From an uncultured Clostridia bacterium (GTDB lineage Bacteria > Bacillota > Clostridia > Oscillospirales > Ruminococcaceae), in contig CANQUJ010000004.1 in the NCBI GenBank assembly GCA_947627005.1, positions 1-64,000 on the forward strand: 64,000 nucleotides of DNA, read 5' to 3'. Both the position numbers and the translations under genes were made by a program. The notes below the pieces were generated by a model that worked only from the letters and a program-made list of their open reading frames with translations, was not told the DNA's origin and searched no databases. This document shows, piece after piece, positions 50,643 through 60,431 of the stretch (the stretch's first letter is position 1; the number at the start of each line of letters is the position of its first letter).

Positions 50643-51713
50643 ATGCACCCTAAATATTCTTCCCGCCTTGCGGCGGCTTTGGCGGCCGCTGCGCTTTTGG
50701 CGGGGTGCGCCGGCGGCGAAAAGCCCCCTATCTCGAGCGGGGACCTTCCGCAGACCTTGCCGACCTCGGCGGACACCGCGCCCGAGAGCGAGACTCTTCC
50801 GCCGACCGACGACACCGCCGCGACAACCGAACCCGAAACCGCCCCTACGGAGGAGACCTCTTTGACTGCAACAGACCCGCGCGACTTTGTTTTTGAACCG
50901 CTTTCGACGGTTATGTTCGCGACCGACACCCTTAACGTTCGCGAATACCCCTCTACCGAAGCGAAGGTAGTCGGCCAGCTTAATATCGGCGACGAGGCCG
51001 AGGTTGTCGGGATAACCCCGGACGGAAGCTGGTATGTTTTAAACTATAACGGCGGAAGGGCCTGCGCCTTTGGGGAATATCTTTCGGCGGAGAGGCCGGA
51101 GGCGGACATCGAAAAGCCGGTTTTGCCGGAGGATTACTACTTCTCGTCAGAAAGCGACTATTTCTTCATCGTCAACAAAGAAATTCTTCTTCCGGACGAC
51201 TATGCGATCGAGACGGACTATGTTCAGGGAAGCTACGAGCTTGAGGCGACTGCGGCGTATTGGTGCAAAAAGATGATCGCGGCGGCCGAGGCGGACGGGA
51301 TCGACCTTAAGGTCCTTTCGGCTTACAGGACGATAAAATATCAGCAAAACCTTATCGACCGCAACGTAAAGTCGAGGATGGAAGAGGACGGAATGACCTA
51401 TGAAGAGGCGGTATACGACGTTTCGATAAACATCGCCCCGGCGGGCGGAAGCGAGCACAACGCCGGCCTCGCGGTAGACATCATCGACCGAAACCACTGG
51501 GATACATACGAGGAGTTTGAAGAGACGAAGGAGTTCGACTGGCTTATTAACCACTGCGCGGACTATGGGTTTATTTTGAGATATCCGAAGGGAAAAGAGG
51601 ATATCACAGGCTATATCTACGAGCCGTGGCATTACAGATACGTCGGCGTCGATTACGCAAAAACGGTGATGGATTCGGGGCTGTGCCTCGAGGAATACCT
51701 CGGAACTAATTGA
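50643..51713 (+). CDS. SH3b-domain D-alanyl-D-alanine carboxypeptidase lipoprotein (M15B, VanY/LdcB type)
   Basis: Surface enzyme trimming peptidoglycan stem peptides. The signal peptide ends in LLAGC (cysteine 22 from ATG 50643), followed by a T/E/P-rich linker (~25-75), a bacterial SH3 domain (~85-145: TDTLNVREYPSTEAKVVGQL, IGDEAEVVGI), and the M15B catalytic domain with zinc/catalytic motifs SAYRTIKYQQ, GGSEHNAGLAVDII and EPWHYRYVG. An in-frame GTG at 50634 is too close to the AAGGA site. 356 residues. A CBS-domain gene follows after 13 bases. Confidence 0.92.
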   Translation: MHPKYSSRLAAALAAAALLAGCAGGEKPPISSGDLPQTLPTSADTAPESETLPPTDDTAATTEPETAPTEETSLTATDPRDFVFEPLSTVMFATDTLNVREYPSTEAKVVGQLNIGDEAEVVGITPDGSWYVLNYNGGRACAFGEYLSAERPEADIEKPVLPEDYYFSSESDYFFIVNKEILLPDDYAIETDYVQGSYELEATAAYWCKKMIAAAEADGIDLKVLSAYRTIKYQQNLIDRNVKSRMEEDGMTYEEAVYDVSINIAPAGGSEHNAGLAVDIIDRNHWDTYEEFEETKEFDWLINHCADYGFILRYPKGKEDITGYIYEPWHYRYVGVDYAKTVMDSGLCLEEYLGTN

Positions 51714-51726
51714 TAAAAGGTGAACT

Positions 51727-52161
51727 ATGAATATTGCTTATTTTTTGATACCCAAAAGCGAGACCGCTTATCTTTACGACGACTATACCCTTCGCCAGGC
51801 GCTTGAAAAGATGCGCGCAAGGGGATATACCCGGATACCGGTTATTTCGAGGGACGGAAAATATATAAACGTAGTCGGCGAGGGGGATTTTTTGTGGTAT
51901 ATGCTCGATCTTGACGACGGCAGGGGAGTTTCGATGCAGAACGCCGAGGGCCTTAAGCTTAAAGACGTTTTGGAGCGCGACCGCGAGCGGCCTTATAAAT
52001 CCGTAAGAATAACCGCCGGCCGCGACGAGCTTATCCGCCTTGCGATGAACCAAAACTTCGTCCCGGTCACCGACGACGACGGAGCGTATATCGGGATAGT
52101 CACAAGAAGAAACATAATCCGCCATTTCGTAACGGCTTCTTCGGGCGAGTCTTTGAAATAA
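51727..52161 (+). CDS. CBS-domain pair protein
   Basis: A 144-residue protein made only of two CBS motifs (Bateman module): LIPKSETAYLYDDYTLRQAL, MRARGYTRIPVISRDGKYIN, then AMNQNFVPVTDDDGAYIGIV, TRRNIIRHF. Such modules bind adenine nucleotides such as AMP, ATP or c-di-AMP; the ligand and effector here are unknown. The ATG follows AAAGGTG and the gene is probably co-transcribed with the carboxypeptidase. Confidence 0.92.
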   Translation: MNIAYFLIPKSETAYLYDDYTLRQALEKMRARGYTRIPVISRDGKYINVVGEGDFLWYMLDLDDGRGVSMQNAEGLKLKDVLERDRERPYKSVRITAGRDELIRLAMNQNFVPVTDDDGAYIGIVTRRNIIRHFVTASSGESLK

Positions 52162-52311
52162 AGATAGCTTATTCGGCGCGCAGTTGATGTCGAAAGGCGG
52201 CGAGAGGCAATTTTGACCTTATTTGACAGATTTTCACCGAAAAAACGCCCAAAACAAGAGCAAAAAACTGTGCATTTATCACAATGTTGCGATGAGGCGC
52301 TCAATAATTTA

Positions 52312-52340
52312 TTGACAAGTATTTTTTGTTGGTTTATAAT
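52312..52340 (+). promoter_or_regulatory. Consensus promoter of the lipoprotein gene
   Basis: TTGACA (52312-52317), 17 bases, TATAAT (52335-52340). Confidence 0.82.
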
Positions 52341-52392
52341 AAGTTAGCGATTAGCAAAATCGACTATTATTTCTATCGGGGGATAATTTATT

Positions 52393-52809
52393 ATGAAAAA
52401 AATCATTTCATTGGCTCTTGTTCTTGTCATGGCCATGGTCGTATTGACCGCCTGCGGCGAGACCATCGTCGCTCCCAGCGGCAAATACGCCACCGAGTCC
52501 GGCACCTATACCATCGAGATCAACTCTTACGATGAGAAATCCGCTACCGGAACCCTTACCGTCACCAGAACCCTCTTTGAAGTTGAAGACAAGGTTACCG
52601 GAACCTTCGAGGTATTCGTCAACGGCGAACCCGAGGATAACTCCTATGTATTAGACTTCACTCCCGACGGCGGTGCTACCATCGAGAACTGCTTCGGCTA
52701 TCTCGCCAACGACGACGCCATCTCTCAGATGGCCGACCTCGACGTTATCGCGGGCAACGGTTCTTCCTACTACAAAGTAACCGAAGAAGAAGTTCCTGCC
52801 GCCGAGTAA
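52393..52809 (+). CDS. Small lipoprotein of unknown function
   Basis: 138 residues: MKKIISLALVLVMAMVVLTA with lipobox LTAC (cysteine 21), then a beta-rich domain (YATESGTYTIEINSYDEKSA; GTLTVTRTLFEVEDKVTGTF). No family recognised; it resembles clostridial lipoproteins with a lipocalin-like or DUF-type beta fold. The codon set is more restricted than in its neighbours (ACC, GAC, TAT, AAC dominate), and together with the consensus promoter and strong terminator this suggests abundant expression. Confidence 0.82.
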   Translation: MKKIISLALVLVMAMVVLTACGETIVAPSGKYATESGTYTIEINSYDEKSATGTLTVTRTLFEVEDKVTGTFEVFVNGEPEDNSYVLDFTPDGGATIENCFGYLANDDAISQMADLDVIAGNGSSYYKVTEEEVPAAE

Positions 52810-52826
52810 TCTAAAGGCAAAAACGA

Positions 52827-52858
52827 AAAGCCCTGCGCGAAAGCGCGGGGTTTTTTTG
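52827..52858 (+). terminator. Strong intrinsic terminator
   Basis: CCCTGCGC-GAAA-GCGCGGGG stem followed by seven T. Confidence 0.92.
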
Positions 52859-52924
52859 TGCGTAAGCGCCTTGAGGGGCGGCACGGTTTGCGGAGCGCGC
52901 CTTGAGGGGCGGGCTCCTTTATGA

Positions 52925-53075
52925 AAGATAGTCGGCGCGGAAGCTTTTGCGCGGGGCGAAGCCCGAAGGCCGCGGGCCTTCGCCCGCGGCCTTAATTCGG
53001 CGCCTGCGGCGCCGAACGCCCGCCCCCCCCGGGGCGGGCGGGGCTTCGCCGGAACAAGGCGCCTTGTTTTTATTT
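52925..53075. repeat. GC-rich block of stacked hairpins
   Basis: Successive near-perfect palindromes: AAGGCCGCGGG/CCCGCGGCCTT, TTCGGCGCC-TGC-GGCGCCGAA, CGCCCGCCCC/GGGGCGGGCG, plus GGCGCCTTG. Same style as the block at 20.44-20.58 kb. It lies between the lipoprotein terminator and the typA promoter; no gene seen. Confidence 0.65.
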
Positions 53076-53125
53076 TTACCGAAAATCGCGGTTTGCGGGG
53101 GCGATACTTCTGTTGAAAATCCCTA

Positions 53126-53154
53126 TTGATTTGCGGTTTTTGCGATAGTATAAT
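53126..53154 (+). promoter_or_regulatory. Predicted typA promoter
   Basis: TTGATT (53126-53131), 17 bases, TATAAT (53149-53154). Confidence 0.7.
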
Positions 53155-53197
53155 ACTATTTTGGTAAATTGCGAATCTTATTCAAGGGGAGATAAAA

Positions 53198-55018
53198 TTG
53201 GTAAGAAACGATTTAAGAAACGTCGCGATAATCGCCCATGTCGACCACGGGAAGACCACCCTCGTCGACGGAATGTTAAAGCAGAGCGGAACATTCAGGC
53301 AGAACCAGGTAGTCAACGAGCGGGTCATGGACTCTAACGACATCGAGCGCGAGCGCGGTATCACCATTCTTGCGAAGAACACCTCGGTCGTTTATAAAGA
53401 CGTCAAGATCAATATAGTCGACACCCCCGGCCACGCCGACTTCGGCGGAGAGGTCGAGAGAATACTCAAAATGGTCGACGGCGTAATCCTTTTGGTCGAC
53501 GCCGCCGAGGGGCCTATGCCCCAGACGAGGTTCGTCTTGCAGCATGCGCTCGAGCTTGGGCACCGCGTTATAATCGTCATCAATAAAATCGACCGCCCCG
53601 ACGCCCGTATCGCCGAGGTTATCGACGAATGTTACGAGCTTTTGATGGACCTTGGCGCGACAGACGAGCAGCTCGATTCGCCGATACTCTTCTGCTCGGG
53701 GCGGGACGGCACAGCCTCGCTCGACGAAAACGTCGCGGGGACCGACCTTATCCCGCTGTTCGACAAAATTCTGGAATATATCCCCGCGCCGGAGGGCGAG
53801 CCGGATAAGCCGCTTCAGATGCTCGTCAGCTCGATCGACTACAACGAATACGTCGGCCGAATCGCGATCGGAAAGATCGAGCGCGGCTCGGTAAAGGTCA
53901 ACCAAGAGGTTATGATCGGCGACTATCTTCACTCTAAAAAAGAATACCGCGGAAAGGTGGTCACCCTCTACCAAATCGACGGCCTTGAGCGCACCCCCGC
54001 TGAGACGGCTTCCGTCGGCGATATCGTATGCATAAGCGGGATCGAGAACATCACGATAGGCGACACTATCTGCGACTGGCAGAACTTCGAGCCGCTGCCC
54101 TTTGTTAAAATAAGCGAGCCGACCGTCGAGATGACGTTTTCGGTCAACGACTCGCCTTTTGCGGGAAAAGAGGGCAAATTCGTGACCTCGCGCCACCTGC
54201 GCGAAAGGCTCTTCCGCGAGCTTTTAAAAGACGTCTCCCTGCGGGTATCCGAGACCGACTCGACCGACTCGTTCAAGGTCGCGGGAAGGGGCGAGATGCA
54301 CCTTTCGATACTTATCGAAAACATGCGCCGCGAGGGCTATGAGATGGGGGTCTCTACCCCGAGGGTTCTCTATAAAGAAGTCGACGGCAAGCTTTGCGAG
54401 CCTATCGAAGAGCTTGTGGTAGACGTTCCAGAGGCTTCGGTCGGCGCGGTTATGGAAAAGATGGGCACCCGCAAGGGCGAGATGGTTTCGATGACCCCGA
54501 TGGGCTCGCGAATGAGGGTGGTCTTCCACGTTCCGGCAAGGGGGCTTTTCGGCTATCGCAACGAATTTTTGACCGACACCAAGGGCGAGGGGATCATGAG
54601 CTCGGTCTTCCACGACTACGAGCCCTATAAGGGGGATATCCCGAGGAGAACCTCGGGCTCACTGGTTGCTTTTGAATCGGGCGAGGCGGTTACCTACGGC
54701 CTTTATAACGCCCAAGAGCGCGGCGCGCTTTTCATCGGCGCAGGGGTCCCGGTCTATGAGGGAATGATAGTCGGCGTATCGCCGAAGCCGGGCGATCTTG
54801 TGGTAAACGTCTGCAAGAAAAAACACCTTACAAACACCCGCGCGAGCGGCTCGGACGACGCGCTTAGGCTTATTCCGCCGAGAATTTTAAGCCTTGAAGA
54901 CAGCCTTGAATTTATCGCCGACGACGAGCTCGTCGAGGTCACGCCGAAAAACATAAGGCTTAGAAAAAAGACCCTTTCAAACGTTCAGCGCGCAAAAGAC
55001 TCCGCGAAGCTCAAATAA
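53198..55018 (+). CDS. typA: Ribosome-associated GTPase TypA/BipA
   Basis: Translational GTPase acting on the 70S ribosome or 50S assembly during stress. G-domain motifs are [35 protein letters not shown] and [10 protein letters not shown]; domain II, EF-G-like domains III and V, and the TypA-specific C-terminal domain ([35 protein letters not shown] [13 protein letters not shown]) follow. 606 residues matches the family. The start is a TTG after GGGGAGAT; there is no in-frame ATG near. It is monocistronic with its own promoter and terminator. Confidence 0.96.
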   Translation: MVRNDLRNVAIIAHVDHGKTTLVDGMLKQSGTFRQNQVVNERVMDSNDIERERGITILAKNTSVVYKDVKINIVDTPGHADFGGEVERILKMVDGVILLVDAAEGPMPQTRFVLQHALELGHRVIIVINKIDRPDARIAEVIDECYELLMDLGATDEQLDSPILFCSGRDGTASLDENVAGTDLIPLFDKILEYIPAPEGEPDKPLQMLVSSIDYNEYVGRIAIGKIERGSVKVNQEVMIGDYLHSKKEYRGKVVTLYQIDGLERTPAETASVGDIVCISGIENITIGDTICDWQNFEPLPFVKISEPTVEMTFSVNDSPFAGKEGKFVTSRHLRERLFRELLKDVSLRVSETDSTDSFKVAGRGEMHLSILIENMRREGYEMGVSTPRVLYKEVDGKLCEPIEELVVDVPEASVGAVMEKMGTRKGEMVSMTPMGSRMRVVFHVPARGLFGYRNEFLTDTKGEGIMSSVFHDYEPYKGDIPRRTSGSLVAFESGEAVTYGLYNAQERGALFIGAGVPVYEGMIVGVSPKPGDLVVNVCKKKHLTNTRASGSDDALRLIPPRILSLEDSLEFIADDELVEVTPKNIRLRKKTLSNVQRAKDSAKLK

Positions 55019-55028
55019 AACAAAAATT

Positions 55029-55062
55029 ACCGCCTCTCTTTAGTCGGAGAGGCGGTTTTTTA
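55029..55062. terminator. Terminator between typA and guaB
   Basis: ACCGCCTCTC/GAGAGGCGGT stem with TTTTTT on the right and A-rich sequence on the left, so it may serve both convergent genes. Confidence 0.9.
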
Positions 55063-55074
55063 CGCGATTTTGAT

Positions 55075-56595
<1,521 letters not shown>

Positions 56596-56635
56596 TTATC
56601 TATTGTATCACAGGAAACGGCGGTTGTCAACCAAA

Positions 56636-56720
56636 AAACAAAGAAAACAGAGATCGGATTGTCGGATTGTCAGAATATAGGCGTCTGATTTCTGACCTCT
56701 GATTTCTGTTTTCTGACTTT
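56636..56720. repeat. Copy of the degenerate CAGA/TCTG inverted repeat
   Basis: AGAAAACAGAGATCGGATTG ... and TGATTTCTGTTTTCT form arms of an imperfect palindrome; placed right after the stop of the PH-domain gene. Confidence 0.6.
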
Positions 56721-58193
56721 CTATCTCGGGTTTTCGGAATAATACAGGTCGAAGCCGTTGCGCTCGAAGAAGGCGAGGGCGCGGTCGAGCCGCAGGCCGT
56801 AGATATAGTGCCGCGAGGCGCTGTCCGAATTGGTGTAGATGATCACCGAGCAGGCGCCGCCTATCCGCTGGAAGGGCGACTGGCGGATTACCACCTTCGC
56901 GATCCTCTCTTTCGGGGCGACTATCGTATGGAAGGTGAACATCTTTGAATACCTCATCGTAAGGCAGTCGCCGCTCATTCCGAGGCCGGTGATAAACATC
57001 GAAAGGGTGTTGCAAAGCGCAAGCCATATCGCGGGGATCATAGTTATCGCGACGGCGGGGTAGACGACGACGTACCAGTCGGGGAGGAAATAATAGCTTA
57101 GCGCAAAGCCCGCCGCCGGGAGTATCGCGAAAACTATCGGCAGAAGATAGAACCCGCCGTAGCACCTCGGGTCGCTTTTTATCTCTACCTTCGGGTGGGG
57201 ATATTCGGGGAAGACCTCTTTTATCGCGCCGTTGACCTCTTTTCTCGTGGTTATCGGCAGGACGACCGAGGTTTCGTTGCGGCTTTTGGTCCCATAGCCG
57301 GAGCAGCTTACATGCAGCGAGCTGACGTTGAAGACTTTGCTTAAAAAGCTCTGCTTGATGTCGATATAATTTATCTTCGAGCGGAGCATTATGTGGCGAT
57401 TCCGGGCGAAAAGCCCGCTTTTGACGTATAAACTGTCGGAACATTTAGTCAGAACGAAGCCCCAATAGATGAACAGGTTGTTTATAAACGACATCGCCCA
57501 AGCGCCGACCAAAACGATTATTATAAGCGAAATTATCGGCGGAAGGTAGATCGCGACCCGATTTACCGCCTCGGTTAATGTGTCGAGAAGTATCCGCGCT
57601 TCGATCTGGCGGTCGAAGACCTCGCCGGTCTCAAGAAGAAGGGCGACGATTATCAAAACCCCCGAGAGCGCCGACGAAAACAGCAGCGAGAAGAGGATAA
57701 GCCGAAGCTTATTAGGCGAGATAGAGTAGTTAAGGCTTTTCTCGCGAGAGCCCTTTACGGCGGAATAAAAGCGGTCGGCGTCGGCCCGGCGCATGGTTAT
57801 TGTTACGTCGGCGCGGTCGAAGACCCCGGCGTTGGTCGCGATGTAGACGGTGCATGCGCCCAACAATCTGTATAAAAAGCCCTGCTTTATACTTAGAGTA
57901 GTTATATTCGAGTAGTAAACCGTGTCCTCGGAGTATACATATATCCCCTTTTTTAGGACGATTTTCTCGTCGTCGAAGGAAAACCAAACGCTCAACCAGC
58001 GGATCCACGCGAAACAGATTATCGCAGCAAGGACCAAAAGGTCGAGCCATGCGCCCCGAAGCCAGACCCTTAAAGCGTCGATCTCGAAGCTTAAAGAATA
58101 GAAGCTTCGCGCAAGGGGGATCAGCAGCAGCCAGAAATATCTCGTCGTATATGAAAAAAGGCGCAAAAGGTGCTGCCTGCCGTAGCTTTCCAT
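56721..58193 (-). CDS. PH-domain membrane protein, YdbT-like
   Basis: A 490-residue membrane protein with three bacterial PH (bPH2, DUF304) domains between membrane helices, as in Bacillus YdbT. PH1: FSFDDEKIVLKKGIYVYSED, YYSNITTLSIKQGFLYRLLG. PH2: VLTKCSDSLYVKSGLFARNR, RSKINYIDIKQSFLSKVF. PH3: MFTFHTIVAPKERIAKVVIR, QSPFQRIGG. Helices include LRLILFSLLFSSALSGVLII and IISLIIIVLVGAWAMSFINN. It is preceded by a shorter PH protein on the same strand (YdbS-like), the usual two-gene arrangement. YdbS/YdbT in Bacillus protect against bacteriocins of other strains; the role here is inferred. Confidence 0.87.
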   Translation of the reverse strand: MESYGRQHLLRLFSYTTRYFWLLLIPLARSFYSLSFEIDALRVWLRGAWLDLLVLAAIICFAWIRWLSVWFSFDDEKIVLKKGIYVYSEDTVYYSNITTLSIKQGFLYRLLGACTVYIATNAGVFDRADVTITMRRADADRFYSAVKGSREKSLNYSISPNKLRLILFSLLFSSALSGVLIIVALLLETGEVFDRQIEARILLDTLTEAVNRVAIYLPPIISLIIIVLVGAWAMSFINNLFIYWGFVLTKCSDSLYVKSGLFARNRHIMLRSKINYIDIKQSFLSKVFNVSSLHVSCSGYGTKSRNETSVVLPITTRKEVNGAIKEVFPEYPHPKVEIKSDPRCYGGFYLLPIVFAILPAAGFALSYYFLPDWYVVVYPAVAITMIPAIWLALCNTLSMFITGLGMSGDCLTMRYSKMFTFHTIVAPKERIAKVVIRQSPFQRIGGACSVIIYTNSDSASRHYIYGLRLDRALAFFERNGFDLYYSENPR

Positions 58194-58225
58194 TCGTCTC
58201 GCTCCTTTCCGATATTTCGCCGAAA

Positions 58226-58669
58226 CTATCTTTTTTTAGACATCTCTACCCTCAGAGAGTTCATGATCTCGTCGCAGTCGACGGAATTTAAAAACGGAAG
58301 CAGAAGGGTCCCCCCGAGGGCCCTTACGGCGATGAAATTAAAGCCGGAAAACCCGCTTAGCGGCAGAGATATCCGGGTTACATACTGGACTGCGGACATC
58401 TTCATCTGCTCTCGCCTTAAAAACAAAAGCCCGGTGTGGACGGTTATCTCGCCCAGAGAGACGTATATGACGGTTCGGCGAAAGAACATCGGAAGAAGTA
58501 TAAGCCCGAACAGCACGGCAAGAGACAAGAATATTCCGATAAGGGAAAACATAAGAATTTTAAAAGAGCCGAGATAAGCCCTTATAAGCGCCGACGCCAA
58601 TATCGCGGCGGCAAAAATAAGCCCGCTCATAAGATAAAGCGCGGCGGGCTTCATCGTGTATTTTCTCAT
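58226..58669 (-). CDS. PH-domain membrane protein, YdbS-like
   Basis: A 147-residue partner of the YdbT-like protein: two N-terminal membrane helices (ALYLMSGLIFAAAILASALI; ILMFSLIGIFLSLAVLFGLI) and one PH domain (VIYVSLGEITVHTGLLFLRR, MKMSAVQYVTRISLPLSG). ATG 58669 lies eight bases after AGGAG; in-frame GTG 58678 overlaps the site. First gene of the pair, divergent from and slightly overlapping the leader of the symporter gene. Confidence 0.83.
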   Translation of the reverse strand: MRKYTMKPAALYLMSGLIFAAAILASALIRAYLGSFKILMFSLIGIFLSLAVLFGLILLPMFFRRTVIYVSLGEITVHTGLLFLRREQMKMSAVQYVTRISLPLSGFSGFNFIAVRALGGTLLLPFLNSVDCDEIMNSLRVEMSKKR

Positions 58670-58712
58670 TCGGTTCACTCCTCGGCCTGTGTTTATTTAT
58701 AGGGTAGAATCT

Positions 58713-60005
58713 ATGCGGATACTTGATTTTTTAAGCGGCGCGATATGGGGGCTTCCGACCGTCGCGCTGATAGTTTCGGCGGGGCTGATATATACCGCCG
58801 CGCTGCGGCTTCCGCAGATAACAAAGATGAAAAAGGCGTTGTTTTCGGCAAAAGGCGAAAAGGGCGAGGCTTCGCCTTTTCGCTCGCTGACTACTTCTTT
58901 GGCCGCGACCGTCGGAACGGGGTCGGTGGTGGGGGTCGCGACTGCGCTGACTCTCGGCGGGCCGGGGGCGATATTCTGGCTTTGGGTCTCGGCTTTCTTC
59001 GGGACGGCCGCAGCCTATGCCGAAGGAGTTTTGTCGATAAAATACCGCGAGATCAAACCCGGCGGCGGCCGCTCGGGCGGGATATGGTTCGCGCTCGAAA
59101 AGGGGCTTTCGGCCAAAAAGACGGCGAAAATATACGCGCTTTTCTGCATTTTGGCTTCGTTCGGGATGGGCTCGGGCGCGCAGAGCAATTCCGCGGCTAT
59201 CGCCCTTAAAGACGGCTTTTCGCTAAATCCCGCGATATGCGGGGCGGGCTTGGGGGCGCTTTCGGCGGTCTGCCTTTTTTCAAAAACCGACAAGGTAGGC
59301 GAGATCTGCGAGCGCGCCCTGCCTATCCTTGCGGGGGTATATATCTTCGGCGCGGCGGCGATAATCGCGGTGAATTATCAAAGGCTGCCCGAAGTCTTCG
59401 GCGAGATATTTTCGTGCGCGTTCGGGCTTAGGCCGGCGGCCGGCGGCCTTGCGGGGTATTCGGTCAAAACGGCGGTAAGCGTAGGCTTTAGGCGAGGGAT
59501 ATTTTCAAACGAGGCGGGGCTCGGAACTACCGCGCCGGTCCACGGGGCTTCTTCCGTCGACGACCCCGACCGCCAAGGCTGCATGAATATGCTCGAGGTT
59601 TTTATAGACACCTTCGTAATCTGCTCGGTTACCGCCCTTGCGATACTCTGTTCGGGGGCGTATCCGTCTTCCTGCGACGGCGCGGAGCTTATCATAAAGG
59701 CGGCGGAAGGGGTCTTTGGGAAGCTTTCCGGAAAGTTTGTGTGCCTATCGGTCGCGGGGTTTGCGGTCGCGACGGCGATCGGGTGGTCAAAAATAGGGCT
59801 TTCGGCGGCGGAATATCTTTCAAATCGCACCGCGAAGCTCTATAAATTCGCGTTTGTCGCTTCGTCGTCGCTCGGCGCGGTCATAAGCCTTAACGCGGCT
59901 TTCGCCCTTAGCGATATCTTCAACGGCCTTATGGCGATACCCTGCCTTTCGGCGCTGATCCTTCTTTTTCCGGAAGTCGTTAAAAGCTCAAAATCTGCCC
60001 GATGA
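58713..60005 (+). CDS. Sodium:alanine/glycine symporter (AGCS family)
   Basis: Sodium-coupled amino acid importer with about ten membrane helices. From ATG 58713 (after AGGGTAG) the 430 residues show the family signatures: SPFRSLTTSLAATVGTGSVV, GVATALTLGGPGAIFWLWV, FGMGSGAQSNSAAIALKD, and the conserved GFRRGIFSNEAGLGTTAPVH. The longer open frame from 58656 is rejected for lack of a ribosome binding site. Alanine or glycine is the family norm. Its last 18 bases overlap the 3' end of dut on the other strand. Confidence 0.92.
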   Translation: MRILDFLSGAIWGLPTVALIVSAGLIYTAALRLPQITKMKKALFSAKGEKGEASPFRSLTTSLAATVGTGSVVGVATALTLGGPGAIFWLWVSAFFGTAAAYAEGVLSIKYREIKPGGGRSGGIWFALEKGLSAKKTAKIYALFCILASFGMGSGAQSNSAAIALKDGFSLNPAICGAGLGALSAVCLFSKTDKVGEICERALPILAGVYIFGAAAIIAVNYQRLPEVFGEIFSCAFGLRPAAGGLAGYSVKTAVSVGFRRGIFSNEAGLGTTAPVHGASSVDDPDRQGCMNMLEVFIDTFVICSVTALAILCSGAYPSSCDGAELIIKAAEGVFGKLSGKFVCLSVAGFAVATAIGWSKIGLSAAEYLSNRTAKLYKFAFVASSSLGAVISLNAAFALSDIFNGLMAIPCLSALILLFPEVVKSSKSAR

Positions 60006-60428
60006 GCCGAAGCCCGCAGTCCCGCGTTCGCTTTCGGGAAGCTCTTCGGCGACTTCGACTTCGGGGAAAATTATCGGGACGGTTATAAGCTGGGCAAGCC
60101 TTTCGCCCGGCATTACGGTATAGGGCTCGCGGCCTAAATTTATAAGGGGGACGGATATCTCGCCCCGATAGTCGGAATCTATGACCCCGACGCAGTTCGG
60201 CAGGGTTATGCCGTGTTTAGATGCGAGCCCCGAGCGCGGAAATACCAGCAGCGCTACGTCCTCCTTTTCCGGGCAGACGGCGAGGCCGATGGGAAAGCTT
60301 TTGATCTCTCCGGGGTCTATTGTCATCGGCTCGGGTATGCAGGCCTTAAGGTCGAGCCCGGCGCTTTGTTTGGTCGCGGCGGCGGGGATTTGCGCGCCCT
60401 CTCTTAATATTTTAAATGTCAGCTTCAT
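59988..60428 (-). CDS. dut: dUTP diphosphatase
   Basis: Trimeric dUTPase converting dUTP to dUMP. In 146 residues, the five motifs are seen: AGLDLKACI, PRSGLASKHGI, GVIDSDYRGEISVPLINLG, PGERLAQLI, and the C-terminal RGTAGFGSSGRF arm. It lies three bases downstream of the U32 gene on the same strand and overlaps the convergent symporter gene by 18 bases. Confidence 0.96.
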   Translation of the reverse strand: MKLTFKILREGAQIPAAATKQSAGLDLKACIPEPMTIDPGEIKSFPIGLAVCPEKEDVALLVFPRSGLASKHGITLPNCVGVIDSDYRGEISVPLINLGREPYTVMPGERLAQLITVPIIFPEVEVAEELPESERGTAGFGSSGRF

Positions 60429-60431
60429 TTT

